Of a stretch of 64,000 nucleotides of DNA, positions 25,235 to 33,763 are shown piece after piece. Both the position numbers and the translations under genes were made by a program. The notes beneath the pieces are model-generated. The model worked only from the letters and a program-made list of their open reading frames with translations, made no database searches and was not told the DNA's origin. Origin of the DNA: Streptomyces sp. SirexAA-E (GTDB lineage Bacteria; Actinomycetota; Actinomycetes; Streptomycetales; Streptomycetaceae); NCBI RefSeq assembly GCF_000177195.2, contig NC_015953.1, positions 62,001 through 126,000 on the forward strand, in the 5' to 3' direction. Positions within the stretch are counted from its first letter, which is position 1. The number at the start of each line of letters is the position of its first letter.

Positions 25235-25639
25235 TCACCGTGGGTCGGCCGCCCATGCCGCGATGTGCGCGGCCCCCTGACGGACAGCTCCTTCCGGATC
25301 CCGGGCGAGCTTTCCACAGGCCGCGAGGACACCCGGCGCACCACCCGGCCCCATGAGCGCGTCGTGCACGCCGGTCTGCAGCCAGTCGGCCCGGTTGTCG
25401 TCGGCCTCGGCAACCGCGCGAGCGATGAGCCTTACGGAGGCCTCGGTCCCCTCCCGGGTCAAAGCCTCTGCCGTCTGCCGCGTCACCGCTGTGTCATCGG
25501 CGTCCAACAGCAGACCCACCAGTGCTTCCGCAGCCTCAGGTACATCGGCCGAGGAAGCAAGGTCACGCCCGGCACGAACACGTCGCGTCCACGCGGGAGA
25601 CGACGCCTCAGCCAGGGTGGCCTCCAGTTCCTTCGTCAT
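25235..25639 (-). CDS. HEAT-repeat-like helical protein
   Basis: A 134-residue protein starting MTKELEATLAEASSPAWTRR (start at 25639; an upstream start would add three residues). It consists of helical pairs: VRAGRDLASSADVPEAAEAL, VGLLLDADDTAVTRQTAEAL, TREGTEASVRLIARAVAEAD, GVLAACGKLARDPEGAVRQG, AAHIAAWAA. The repeat spacing and the D-x-x-V-R/T-x-x-A-A/E pattern suggest HEAT-like repeats, hence a scaffold or protein-binding role. It lies just downstream of rph on the same strand (about 100 bp), so it may share its transcript. Confidence 0.7.
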   Translation of the reverse strand: MTKELEATLAEASSPAWTRRVRAGRDLASSADVPEAAEALVGLLLDADDTAVTRQTAEALTREGTEASVRLIARAVAEADDNRADWLQTGVHDALMGPGGAPGVLAACGKLARDPEGAVRQGAAHIAAWAADPR

Positions 25640-25741
25640 CTTTCGCACGACCGGACAGTCTCATGCCCCACGAGAAGGGACGCCTCCGGGCCGAACCCCT
25701 GAGCCGGATGTCCGGCCGAGGCGGCGCGCCGGATCGCTCGG

Positions 25742-28336
25742 TCACGAAAGGAACTCGACGTGCCCGTCGGTTCCGTGCACGCGGATCCGCTGCCCGTCGC
25801 GGATCAGCCGGGTGGCCTGCTCCACGCCCACGACGGCGGGCAGGCCGTACTCCCGGGCGATCACGGCGCCATGTGTCATCAGGCCTCCCACCTCCGTCAC
25901 CAGGCCCGCGATCCCGACGAACAGCGGCGACCAACTGGGGTCCGTGAAGGCCGTGACCAGGATGTCGCCTGCTTCGAGGTCAGCCTCCGCCATGTCGAGG
26001 ACGACCCGGGCCCTTCCCTCGACGGTCCCGGCGGAGACCGGCAGGCCGGTCAGGGCGCCGGCCGGTACGTCGTCGCGCCGGTACGCCCCGTTGAGGGCCT
26101 CGCCGTCCGATGTCAGCACCCGGGGTGGTGTCAGCGCGTGGTAAGACCGGAACTCGTCCTTGCGCCGCTGGATGAGCCGGTCGTCCACCCGGGCCGAGCG
26201 GACGACGTCGTGGAACTCCTGGAACGTGAGGTGGTAGACGTCCTCCTTCTCGGCGAGTACACCGGCCCGCACGAGGCGCTCGGCCTCCTCCAGCAGGGCG
26301 CGCTTGTAGACGAAGTAGCGGCTGACGATTCCGTACTTCGGGTATTCCCGGTATCCGATGAAGGTCCTGACCCGGTCGATCATCCGCTTGGCCTCGTCGG
26401 CTTTCCGGTCCCCGTCCGGCAGGGTCCGCAAGCGTGACAGCACGTCCTGCTCCTTCTCCCGCGCCTTCTGACGCCCGTGCTCGAAGTGCCTCCCGGCGGC
26501 GCCGGGTTCGAAATTCCTGACGTGGTCGAGGATCACTGGCAGAAGCGTGCTGGGGCGCTCGCACCAACGCGGTCTCGTGATGTCGATCTCGCCGACGCAG
26601 CGCATGCCGTAGCGGTCGAGATAGGACTCGATGGCGTCACGCGCCTCGGTTCCGCCCGGAAGCCCCACCAGCTCGTCCAGGAAGTCCTCGCCCTCGACAC
26701 CCTGGAGGAACGCCACCACCTCCGGGTGCGGACGGATCACGTCCGCCACATCGAGCAGTGCCAGGCCCATCTCCGAGGTGACGTTGCCCGGGGCGGACAG
26801 CGTGAGCGTGTCGGCCGCGTTCCTTTCGCCGAGCCACTCCCGCAACTTGTCGTTGAGCCACCCCGTGGCATCCATCCCCGCCGTGATCACCTGGAGGCTC
26901 AGTGGATCACCGAGAACCCGCCTGTGCTCCTCGAATGCCTCCAGCAGAAAGTCGAACAGCGCAGGCCCGGCCTTCGTCCGGATGTCGTGCTCCAAGGCGG
27001 CGACGGACGTCCGGCTGCGCTCGATCAGCTCAGTGACGACGGCGGGATCGGCCTCGATCGGCTCGGAGGTACCGCCGGACGGCGGCCCGCCCGGATCGGC
27101 GTCCGGGAGCGACGGGACGAAACCGTCGCGGTCGAGGACGGTCTCCAAAGCGTCCCGGACCAAGGGGTCGCCCTTCCCCATGGCGTCCAGGAGGCCGGCG
27201 CGGCTCGCGGGCGAGGACAGGCGAGGGGTGACGTCGACGAACAGCCTCCCGCCGGCCGCGTGCATCGGCACCATGGCCGTCAGCTGCCACATGGAGAGCC
27301 CCAGGGGCCTCATGGGATCGGTCATCATCTGCCCGTGACCGACGGAGACGTAGACGTGGTTCTCCCGGTCACCGGTCTCGGGGACAGGGAACAGCGTCGT
27401 GATCGGCCGACTCTGAACGATCTGGAAGGTGCCGTCGGCCAGGCACCATTCGATGTCCTGCGGGCGCCCGAAGTATGCTTCCGTCCGCCTCCCGATCCGC
27501 ACGAGCTGTACGACCTGCGCATCCGTCAGCGAGGGCTGCCGCTTCCGCCGCTGTGCGTCGACCACCGCTTCCCGCTCGGCCGGCAGGACGCCAACGGCAC
27601 GCTGCTCGGCGGCGATCGCCTTGGCGACGATTTCACCGTGCCGCACCGTGAAGACGTCCGGGTTCACCAGGCCGGAGACCAAGGCCTCTCCGAGGCCGAA
27701 GCCGGCCTCCACGGTGGCGACCTCCCGGTTGCCGGTGACGGGGTCGGCCGTGAACAGGACGCCGGCCGCGTGTGGGAAGACCATCTGCTGCACGACCACG
27801 GCCATGCGGACCGTACGGTGGTCGATGCCGTTCCGTCGGCGGTAGGTCACGGCCCGCTCGGTGAACAACGAGGCCCAGCACCGCTTCACGTGCTCGATGA
27901 TCGCCGTCGGCCCCACGACGTCCAGGAAGGTGTCGTGCTGGCCGGCGAAAGAGGCCGTCGGCAGGTCCTCCGCCGTGGCGCTGGACCGAACGGCGCAGGC
28001 CGCCTGCTCGCCGAGCCGGGCGAGCGCGCCGGTGATCGCCGCCGCGAGGTCGTCCGGGACGGCGGCTCCCTCGATGGCACGGCGGATCCCCTCGCTGAGT
28101 GCGCGTACCCCCTCGCGGTCGTCCGGCTCGAGGTGGGACAGCTGCTCGATGCGGCGGTCGAGGACCGGCACCTTGTCCATGGCCCGCCGGAAGGCGTCCG
28201 TCGTCACGCAGAAGCCGGTCGGCACGTGGATGCCTTCGATCCGGCCCAGTCCGCCCAGGTGCGCGCCCTTGCCGCCGACGACCGCGGCCTGCGTCTCGTC
28301 CACCTCGTGCAGGTCCAGGGCATACTGCTCGATCAT
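25742..28336 (-). CDS. rph: Rifampin phosphotransferase
   Basis: An 864-residue protein with the three-part plan of rifampin phosphotransferases: an ATP-grasp-like N-terminal domain (VVGGKGAHLGGLGRIEGIHV, CAVRSSATAEDLPTASFAGQ, VMFTAD-type motif as VLFTADPVTGNREVATVEAG, DIEWCLADGTFQIVQSRPIT), a central rifamycin-binding domain (about 330-750), and a C-terminal phosphohistidine domain (LVTEVGGLMTHGAVIAREYG, catalytic His at about 822). The family uses ATP to phosphorylate rifampin at O21, releasing AMP and phosphate, giving resistance. Length (~860) is typical. GGAGG precedes the ATG. A rifamycin-associated element lies 242 bp upstream, so induction by rifamycins is expected. PEP synthase is excluded by domain order and length. 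Confidence 0.93.
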   Translation of the reverse strand: MIEQYALDLHEVDETQAAVVGGKGAHLGGLGRIEGIHVPTGFCVTTDAFRRAMDKVPVLDRRIEQLSHLEPDDREGVRALSEGIRRAIEGAAVPDDLAAAITGALARLGEQAACAVRSSATAEDLPTASFAGQHDTFLDVVGPTAIIEHVKRCWASLFTERAVTYRRRNGIDHRTVRMAVVVQQMVFPHAAGVLFTADPVTGNREVATVEAGFGLGEALVSGLVNPDVFTVRHGEIVAKAIAAEQRAVGVLPAEREAVVDAQRRKRQPSLTDAQVVQLVRIGRRTEAYFGRPQDIEWCLADGTFQIVQSRPITTLFPVPETGDRENHVYVSVGHGQMMTDPMRPLGLSMWQLTAMVPMHAAGGRLFVDVTPRLSSPASRAGLLDAMGKGDPLVRDALETVLDRDGFVPSLPDADPGGPPSGGTSEPIEADPAVVTELIERSRTSVAALEHDIRTKAGPALFDFLLEAFEEHRRVLGDPLSLQVITAGMDATGWLNDKLREWLGERNAADTLTLSAPGNVTSEMGLALLDVADVIRPHPEVVAFLQGVEGEDFLDELVGLPGGTEARDAIESYLDRYGMRCVGEIDITRPRWCERPSTLLPVILDHVRNFEPGAAGRHFEHGRQKAREKEQDVLSRLRTLPDGDRKADEAKRMIDRVRTFIGYREYPKYGIVSRYFVYKRALLEEAERLVRAGVLAEKEDVYHLTFQEFHDVVRSARVDDRLIQRRKDEFRSYHALTPPRVLTSDGEALNGAYRRDDVPAGALTGLPVSAGTVEGRARVVLDMAEADLEAGDILVTAFTDPSWSPLFVGIAGLVTEVGGLMTHGAVIAREYGLPAVVGVEQATRLIRDGQRIRVHGTDGHVEFLS

Positions 28337-28577
28337 CGGGCCGCCTCCGAGGCGGCCATGTTCCGTAGCACTGCACCGACCGACCGAATCATCGGTATCT
28401 CACTCTCCGTCGAGCCCCTTGTCGGACACCCCGTCACCAGTCGGTGTCCCGTTCGGTGTCCCGTCCCTCCGACGACCGGCCGGTCGGCAGCCCCGATACG
28501 TCGACGACAACAGCCGCACGTCGTGGCTCCGTTTTCCGCGGGCCGTGGCCTCGGTCGACGATTCTGCGTCACGACCC

Positions 28578-28596
28578 GGGCCTTGCCACAAGCCCC
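28578..28596 (-). promoter_or_regulatory. Rifamycin-associated element (RAE)
   Basis: Read on the minus strand the 19-mer is GGGGCTTG-TGG-CAAGGCCC, which matches the published RAE (GGGGCTTGCGGCAAGGCCC type) found upstream of rifamycin-inducible genes such as rph and helR in actinomycetes. It is an imperfect inverted repeat 242 bp upstream of rph and in the same orientation. Confidence 0.85.
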
Positions 28597-29228
28597 CCGG
28601 TGCGCTATACGTTGGGTACGGCAAGGAGAAGGAGTGCCTTGCGTTCTTGTGCCGCACGCCGGAACTGACCATCGCCCGTACCGAACAGGTGCGGGCTTTC
28701 GCATGCCGTGCGCCGAAAGGCGGGCGGGGGCCACGCGATGTCGACCACCGACGGTCTCCGTCCGGGCGTATCACTCGCCAGTGCCGCGCGGGACTGCTGA
28801 GCTGCCTGCCGAGAGAAGGGCGCTCGGGTACCGAACACATGGAGCGCAGGAATGCCGCGTACGGCACCACGATGTGCAACCAGCACAGTGAGGCCACGGC
28901 GGTCGGCGGAACAGCCCGAAGCGGCGGGACGGGCGGCGGCCTCGCTCGGCAGCCGGTGGCCCGGCCCGTCCCCGCGACAACGGCGGCGGTGGCGGTGGCG
29001 GTGGCTCACAGCGGAGACACCCTGATCCGCACCATGCCGCTCCGGCGCACCGCCGCCGGCCCGTCGGTGCGCCGGAGCGGCACGGTGTCCCCCGGCGTCG
29101 GCGTGTGGCGCCGGGCGAGCAGGTGCCGCTGTTCATCCACCGCTCGCGGTCCCGCAGCCGGACGGCGGCCGCGAGGTCGCGACGCTACGGCGCGTGACGG
29201 GCCGGTCACGACCGCCTGGGCGTACGGG
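28597..29228. other. Stretch without a supportable gene
   Basis: Long open frames occur on the plus strand but have no motifs and shadow rph on one side. A short GGCGGT-type repeat (28980-29006) encodes low-complexity sequence in every frame. No gene is supported. Confidence 0.45.
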
Positions 29229-30047
29229 TCAGCAGACCTCGCGGACGTACCCGGCATCACCAGGGGACAGGACATCGCGGTCGCGCATCACGATGCTCAG
29301 CCGGTCCGCGAAACCGCTGCACGCCTTGTCGAAATGCTCCTGCTCGTACTCGATGACGATCACGTGGTCGCCGTAGCCCTCCGCGTAGTCCCCGCACTCG
29401 TCCCACTGTCCGCACTCTTCCGCCACGGCGAAGTCGAGACCGGTCTCGTCCCGCATCGTGGAGAACTCTGCGGTGTTCTTCTGCGCAGTCGCCAGACCCT
29501 TTTGGTGGGCGTGGTCGGCCAGAAGCCTGATCATCGCCTTCGCGTCGTCCGCGCCGAGGAGGTCGGTACGGTCGAAGGTGTCGAGGTTGTCCGGTTCGAC
29601 GGCGTCGAATCCCTTGTCGGCGCAGGAGTCGACCCAGGCGTTCACCTTGGCGGCGATCAGTTTGCGGTTCTTGTCGGTCCGGATGTCCAGCATGGCCTCG
29701 CCCCAGTCGCCGTCGTAGACGATCTCGCCGTCGGCGTCCTTCAGCAGCAGGTCCTTCCACTCCCCCTCGGCGCCCGGCTGCGCCTGGAAGGCGTTGACGT
29801 AACAGATGTTGTAGAGCCCCGGCGCGGGTGACGCGGTGTGGTCACGGCTCACGACCTCGACCCCGGCCGGAGGCTCGTAGGGCTTGTTGATCTGGTAGTC
29901 GAAACCGGCGTGCGCGGGCGGGAGGGTGATCGTCTGGCTCGCCGCGTCCGCGGCGGAGCAGGCGAGCAGAGGCGCGATCGCGGCGGCCGTTACCGCCGCC
30001 CGTACGGTGAGGCCTTTCCAGGACCGCTCGCGGTGGATGTTGGGCAT
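29229..30047 (-). CDS. Secreted GH114-like (endo-alpha-1,4-polygalactosaminidase family) protein
   Basis: A 272-residue exported protein starting MPNIHRERSWKGLTVRAAVT (GGAG nine bases upstream). The signal peptide ends in APLLACSAADA; LLAC could be a lipobox, so lipoprotein processing is possible. The mature part has GH114/TM1410 landmarks: GLYNICYVNAFQAQPGAEGE, GEAMLDIRTDKNRKLIAAKV, ADKGFDAVEPDNLDTFDRTD (with the acidic D-A-V-E-P-D-N), ADHAHQKGLATAQKNTAEFS, LDFAVAEECGQWDECGDYAE. The fold is a TIM barrel acting on galactosaminoglycan-type polymers, as in PelA and Streptomyces relatives. It stands alone; target polymer unknown. Confidence 0.85.
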   Translation of the reverse strand: MPNIHRERSWKGLTVRAAVTAAAIAPLLACSAADAASQTITLPPAHAGFDYQINKPYEPPAGVEVVSRDHTASPAPGLYNICYVNAFQAQPGAEGEWKDLLLKDADGEIVYDGDWGEAMLDIRTDKNRKLIAAKVNAWVDSCADKGFDAVEPDNLDTFDRTDLLGADDAKAMIRLLADHAHQKGLATAQKNTAEFSTMRDETGLDFAVAEECGQWDECGDYAEGYGDHVIVIEYEQEHFDKACSGFADRLSIVMRDRDVLSPGDAGYVREVC

Positions 30048-30189
30048 TTTTTCGTACTCCACGACGTGGGAGGGCACGTCCCCGCCTCGGACTCCGCTTC
30101 ACGCGGTCCTGGCGACTCGGTCCGGACTGACGGCGCGAGGGCCGTATTACCGGATGGGCGTACCTCTGGCGTCGAGCGCTCGGCTCTGA

Positions 30190-31031
30190 CGTTGCATGAG
30201 TAAACCGAGCGAACCACAGGGTGTCAACTGCTCGGATCAGCTCATCCGGCCTGCCGCACCAAGCGGTTCGGGAGCTTCGTCCGGGATGCCCGATGCTCGC
30301 CTGTTCGGTGCCTTCACGCCGCGCGGCGCCCTGTCCCGCAGCACTGCCACCACCTGAGCCGGGCTCACGTCGACGTGACACCAGACCTGTTGTGAACGCC
30401 GGGACGGGGGCGTGGGAGTGGCACGAGCGAGGGCACCGGCGGGCAGCGGCAGCCGAAGGACGGCCGGGGCGTGATGCGCCATGAGGGAGAGCGCGCCCCC
30501 GGACGTGTACGCCGGCCAAGGGATACGTGTGGGGCGAACGATCGATCCTGCCCAAGGTCGCGGGTGATCGGCAGGGGGTTCGGTTCGCGTATCCATCGAC
30601 GGCTACCTCACCGAGACCGGACCGGTCGTGCCTTCAGCAGCGGTGCGCTCACCGTCGCCGGGAATCCTGGGCCAGGCGCCTCCGCCGAGGTCGATGCCTC
30701 TGACGCACGGGATGTCGCGACGCCGGTCTCCGACCGGTACCGGCTGAGCACGCGGAAACCCGACCCCGACGTCCGGGACGACCGATCCACCGCGACGACT
30801 GCTCGACGCCCTGACCTGCCTCCCATGCGGCTGCTACTGCCACCTCGGACGACCCCGCCACCGGGACTGCGCAGACCGGCCCGGGCCGGAGCCGTACAGG
30901 ATTACCCATAAGCGACAGACGACAACTATTGTCGGACGGCAACTTAAGATGGAGCTGGGCGCCGGGTCCCCCGCGCCTGGGCGGCTGCCGGCGGTAGCGC
31001 GCTGCGGCATGCCGCGTCGCTGGAGACCGGA
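30190..31031. other. Long intergenic region
   Basis: Between the divergent GH114-like and rsbR genes I find no conserved coding frame. Open frames on both strands lack motifs. The only structured element seen is the 15-bp palindrome at 30920-30934. Confidence 0.45.
30920..30934. promoter_or_regulatory. 15-bp palindrome upstream of rsbR
   Basis: CGACAA-CTA-TTGTCG, perfect 6-bp arms, about 120 bp before the rsbR start. AT-rich bases follow (AACTTAAGAT), so a promoter is likely here. The binding factor is unknown. Confidence 0.45.
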
Positions 31032-31052
31032 ATGGAAGAAGGAGTTACTTCA

Positions 31053-31898
31053 GTGCCTGAGCAGGACACATGCACAAGGCTCGTCGAGCTGCTGACCGCG
31101 GAGCAGGAGTCGCTAGGTGCGGCTTGGGTGGAGGCGGTCTCGCGGACGTTGCGTGGGCGTATCTCGCTGGCCGAGCTCGACCGTGAGCTGCGTGAGTTGT
31201 ACGCGGCGTTGGTGGAGGGGCTGCGTGGGGGCGGTCTGGACTGGCGGGGGGATGCGTTCGGGGAGGTGCGGGCGTTGCTGGCGGAGCTGTCGCGGACGCG
31301 GGCCCGGCAGGGTTTCACGCCGACGGAGACCGCGACGAGTGTGCTGGCGGGCAAGGATGTGCTGGCGCCCTCGGAGGACACTTCGGCGGGGGACGTCCGG
31401 GCCTATCTGCATCTGAGCAAGCTCATCGACGCGCTGGGTCTGTTCACTCTGGAGGTGTATGCCAAGACGCGTGAGGAGATCATCAGCGCGCAGGCCGAGC
31501 AGCTGATGGAGCTGTCCACCCCGGTGGTGAAGCTGTGGGAGGGGGTGGTGGCTGTTCCGCTGGTGGGCACGCTGGATTCGGCGCGGACGCAGGTGGTGAT
31601 GGAGAAGCTGCTGCAGGCTCTCGTCGATACGGGGTCGGATCAGGCGATCATCGACATCACGGGTGTGCCGGCGGTGGACACCGAGGTGGCGCAGCATCTG
31701 CTCAAGACGGTGGTGGCGGCCCGGTTGATGGGTGCGGAGTGCATCATTTCGGGGATTCGTCCGCAGATCGCGCAGACGATTGTGGCGTTGGGGATCCAGT
31801 TCGGTGACATCGTCACCAAGTCGTCGTTGGCCGATGCTCTCAAGCATGCGTTGCGTCGTGGTGACGCGGCTGTCGTGCGGCCCGGTGGCCGGGCGTGA
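31053..31898 (+). CDS. rsbR: Stressosome co-antagonist RsbR
   Basis: A 281-residue RsbR-type protein. GTG 31053 is chosen because GAAGGAG lies eight bases upstream; an ATG at 31032 would add seven residues. The N-terminal half is a helical sensor-like domain (TRLVELLTAEQESLGAAWVE, GLDWRGDAFGEVRALLAELS, VRAYLHLSKLIDALGLFTLE). The C-terminal half is a STAS domain, beginning AEQLMELSTPVVKLWEGVVA, then AIIDITGVPAVDTEVAQHLL and ISGIRPQIAQTIVALGIQFG, with threonine/serine positions typical of RsbT phosphorylation sites. With RsbS it would form the stressosome shell. First of three overlapping genes. Confidence 0.92.
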   Translation: MPEQDTCTRLVELLTAEQESLGAAWVEAVSRTLRGRISLAELDRELRELYAALVEGLRGGGLDWRGDAFGEVRALLAELSRTRARQGFTPTETATSVLAGKDVLAPSEDTSAGDVRAYLHLSKLIDALGLFTLEVYAKTREEIISAQAEQLMELSTPVVKLWEGVVAVPLVGTLDSARTQVVMEKLLQALVDTGSDQAIIDITGVPAVDTEVAQHLLKTVVAARLMGAECIISGIRPQIAQTIVALGIQFGDIVTKSSLADALKHALRRGDAAVVRPGGRA

Positions 31899-32272
31899 GC
31901 GAGCGCGTACCTGTGCTGAAGATCGGTGACGTCCTTCTCGTCTCGATCCAGGTGGAGCTGGAGGATCAGGTCGTTCTGGAGTTGCAGGACGATCTGGCGG
32001 CGCGGATCGTCGATTCGGGTGCGTCGGGGGTGGTGATCGACATCACGGCGGTGGAGATCGTGGATTCGTTCGTGGGGCGGATGCTGGCGACGACGGCGGC
32101 GATCTCCCGGATGCTGGATGCGCAGACCGTGGTGGTGGGTATGCGGCCGGCGGTCGCGATCACGCTGGTGGAGCTGGGGTTGTCGCTGGGGGGCGTGCGT
32201 ACGGCTCTGACTCTGGAGAAGGGGCTGGAGATCCTGGCCAGGCGGGACGATTCCCGTCCGGCTCAGCTATGA
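31895..32272 (+). CDS. rsbS: Stressosome antagonist RsbS
   Basis: A 125-residue single STAS domain starting at GTG 31895 (SERVPVLKIGDVLLVSIQVE). The core reads VVLELQDDLAARIVDSGASG, VVIDITAVEIVDSFVGRMLA (the D-S-F serine is the RsbT phosphorylation site), ISRMLDAQTVVVGMRPAVAI and TLVELGLSLGGVRTALTLEK. It overlaps rsbR upstream and rsbT downstream by four bases each. It holds RsbT in the unstressed stressosome. Confidence 0.94.
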   Translation: MSERVPVLKIGDVLLVSIQVELEDQVVLELQDDLAARIVDSGASGVVIDITAVEIVDSFVGRMLATTAAISRMLDAQTVVVGMRPAVAITLVELGLSLGGVRTALTLEKGLEILARRDDSRPAQL

Positions 32273-32694
32273 GTGGGCTCGCGCCCGTTCCTGACGCCGA
32301 GCACGAGAGCGTTCCGATCGGTTCCAACGATGATGTGGTCCGGGCGCGTCAGCTGGTGCGTGCGCTCGCCCAGCAGTGCAAGCTCTCGCTGGTCGACCAG
32401 ACCAAGCTGGTCACCGCCGCGAGTGAGCTCGCCCGGAACACTCTCGTCTACGGCGGTGGCGGGGTCATGCGGGTGGGTCTGGTCCACCGGGACGGGCGGG
32501 TCGGTGTGACCGCGGTGTTCGAGGACTCGGGTCCCGGCATTCCCGATGTCGACCAGGCGCTGACCGACGGGTGGACCTCCGGCGGGGGCCTGGGCCTCGG
32601 GCTCAGCGGAGCGCGCCGCCTCGTCGACGACTTCACCCTGCAGACCGAGGTCGGCGGCGGAACCCAGGTCGCGATCACCAAATGGGCACGCTGA
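32269..32694 (+). CDS. rsbT: Switch kinase RsbT
   Basis: A 141-residue GHKL-type serine kinase: VRARQLVRALAQQCKLSLVD, TKLVTAASELARNTLVYGGG (N-box), VFEDSGPGIPDVDQALTDGW and SGGGLGLGLSGARRLVDDFT (G-boxes). It phosphorylates RsbS/RsbR on stress, then is released to activate a downstream phosphatase or another target. In many actinomycetes an RsbX/SpoIIE-type ATPase or phosphatase follows; here the operon stops and only about 400 bp of non-coding DNA precedes the LPMO gene, so the output partner must be elsewhere. Confidence 0.94.
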   Translation: MSGLAPVPDAEHESVPIGSNDDVVRARQLVRALAQQCKLSLVDQTKLVTAASELARNTLVYGGGGVMRVGLVHRDGRVGVTAVFEDSGPGIPDVDQALTDGWTSGGGLGLGLSGARRLVDDFTLQTEVGGGTQVAITKWAR

Positions 32695-32878
32695 CCCCGC
32701 CTCGACCACGCCGACTCGCCAAAACCCAACGCGCCGCCACTCCTCCGCGATCTCGCTCCGGAGCGGGCGGCGCAGCCAGTAGGCGAGCCCCCCGCGCAGT
32801 GATGCCGGCCGGCCGGAACCTTGCCGCACCCCTGCCCCTTCACCCGGAACCGCCCGCAGGCGATGTCGTGACACATGC

Positions 32879-32916
32879 TTGACACGAACACCTCCGCTTG
32901 TATGGTCTAGTCCAAC
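32879..32916 (+). promoter_or_regulatory. Promoter with DasR-like (dre) operator
   Basis: TTGACA at 32879-32884 is followed, 16 bases later, by TATGGT (possible -10). TATGGTCTAGTCCAAC at 32901-32916 matches the dre consensus ACTGGTCTAGACCACT bound by DasR, the GlcNAc-responsive repressor, and overlaps the -10. It precedes an LPMO gene, a known DasR target class. The rest of 32695-32878 holds nothing I can name. Confidence 0.75.
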
Positions 32917-33098
32917 AGAACTCACCGCTCCGCTTCCGGAGTTGATCCCTGTCGGCATCTCCGCACGCCGACGAGGACGGTGAGTGCGCGTGACCTTCGC
33001 GCCTCTTGGCCCCCACCCAGAGGCCGTACCCGGCGCGTGCGGTCACCCCCACACATGACCGCGCACACCCCGGGCGGCCTGATGTGAAGGAGTTCCGT

Positions 33099-33617
33099 AT
33101 GCACGCCAGTAGGAAGACAGCGGCACTGATCGGTGCGGCCCTGGCCCCCGTCATCGCGATCAGTCTGCCCGCCGGTTCGGCGAGCGCCCACGGCTACATC
33201 TCGGACCCGCCCAGCCGGCAGGCTCAGTGCGCCGCGGGCACGGTGTCCTGCGGGGACATCACGTACGAACCCCAGAGCGTCGAAGGGCCCAAGGGCCTGA
33301 CCAGTTGCAGCGGCGGGAACAGCCGCTTCTCGGAGCTGGACGACGACAGCAAGGGCTGGGCCGTCACCTCGGTCCCGAAGAACGCGACGTTCTCCTGGAA
33401 GCTGACCGCTCAGCACTCCACCAGCACCTGGGAGTACTACGTCGGCGGTCAGCAGATCGCATCGTTCGACGACGGCGGCGCCAAGCCGGGTGCCGTGGTG
33501 AACCACGAGGTCGATTTCGGCGGCATCACCGGACAGCAGAAGGTGCTCGCCGTGTGGAACGTGGCCGACACCGACAACGCGTTCTACGCCTGCATCGACG
33601 TCAACGTCGGCGCCTGA
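33099..33617 (+). CDS. AA10 lytic polysaccharide monooxygenase (chitin-active type)
   Basis: A 172-residue secreted copper enzyme. ATG 33099 has AAGGAG upstream. The signal peptide (MHASRKTAALIGAALAPVIA, then ISLPAGSASA) ends before His31 of HGYISDPPSRQAQC, which becomes the N-terminal histidine of the copper brace. The second copper histidine is His106 in LTAQHSTSTWEYYV, the family motif. Paired cysteines include CAAGTVSC and the late FYACIDV. No carbohydrate-binding module is attached, as in small Streptomyces chitin-active LPMOs. It would cleave crystalline chitin oxidatively, helped by the GH19 chitinase encoded next. Controlled probably by DasR through the upstream site; a terminator follows. 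Confidence 0.93.
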   Translation: MHASRKTAALIGAALAPVIAISLPAGSASAHGYISDPPSRQAQCAAGTVSCGDITYEPQSVEGPKGLTSCSGGNSRFSELDDDSKGWAVTSVPKNATFSWKLTAQHSTSTWEYYVGGQQIASFDDGGAKPGAVVNHEVDFGGITGQQKVLAVWNVADTDNAFYACIDVNVGA

Positions 33618-33683
33618 CACACCAAGTGGAGTGAGGCCGGGAGAGCGGTGGCCCCGTACGGGCCTGCCGACCGCGCCCGCCCG

Positions 33684-33715
33684 CGGGAGGGGCTTGTCAC
33701 GGCAAGCCCCTCCCG
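33684..33715 (+). terminator. Intrinsic terminator between LPMO and chitinase genes
   Basis: A perfect 13-bp stem CGGGAGGGGCTTG / CAAGCCCCTCCCG with loop TCACGG, 66 bp after the LPMO stop. It probably limits read-through from the LPMO gene into the chitinase gene. Confidence 0.75.
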
Positions 33716-33763
33716 ACCTCCCACCCGTCTCGCCTTCGTCCCCGTCCAGCAGGAGTCGACATC

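Noticed and set aside
26477..28891. An 804-codon open frame on the plus strand
   Set aside because: Antisense to rph, whose domain motifs are complete on the minus strand; typical high-GC shadow.
28980..29006. GGCGGT-type short repeat as a functional element
   Set aside because: Only a few imperfect units, common in high-GC DNA.
27861..29831. A 656-codon open frame on the plus strand
   Set aside because: It runs antisense through rph and the GH114-like gene, has shadow-type composition (Arg/Pro/Ser rich) and no motif.
30237..30596. A 119-codon minus-strand frame between the GH114-like and rsbR genes
   Set aside because: Low-complexity N-terminus, no ribosome site and no recognisable domain.
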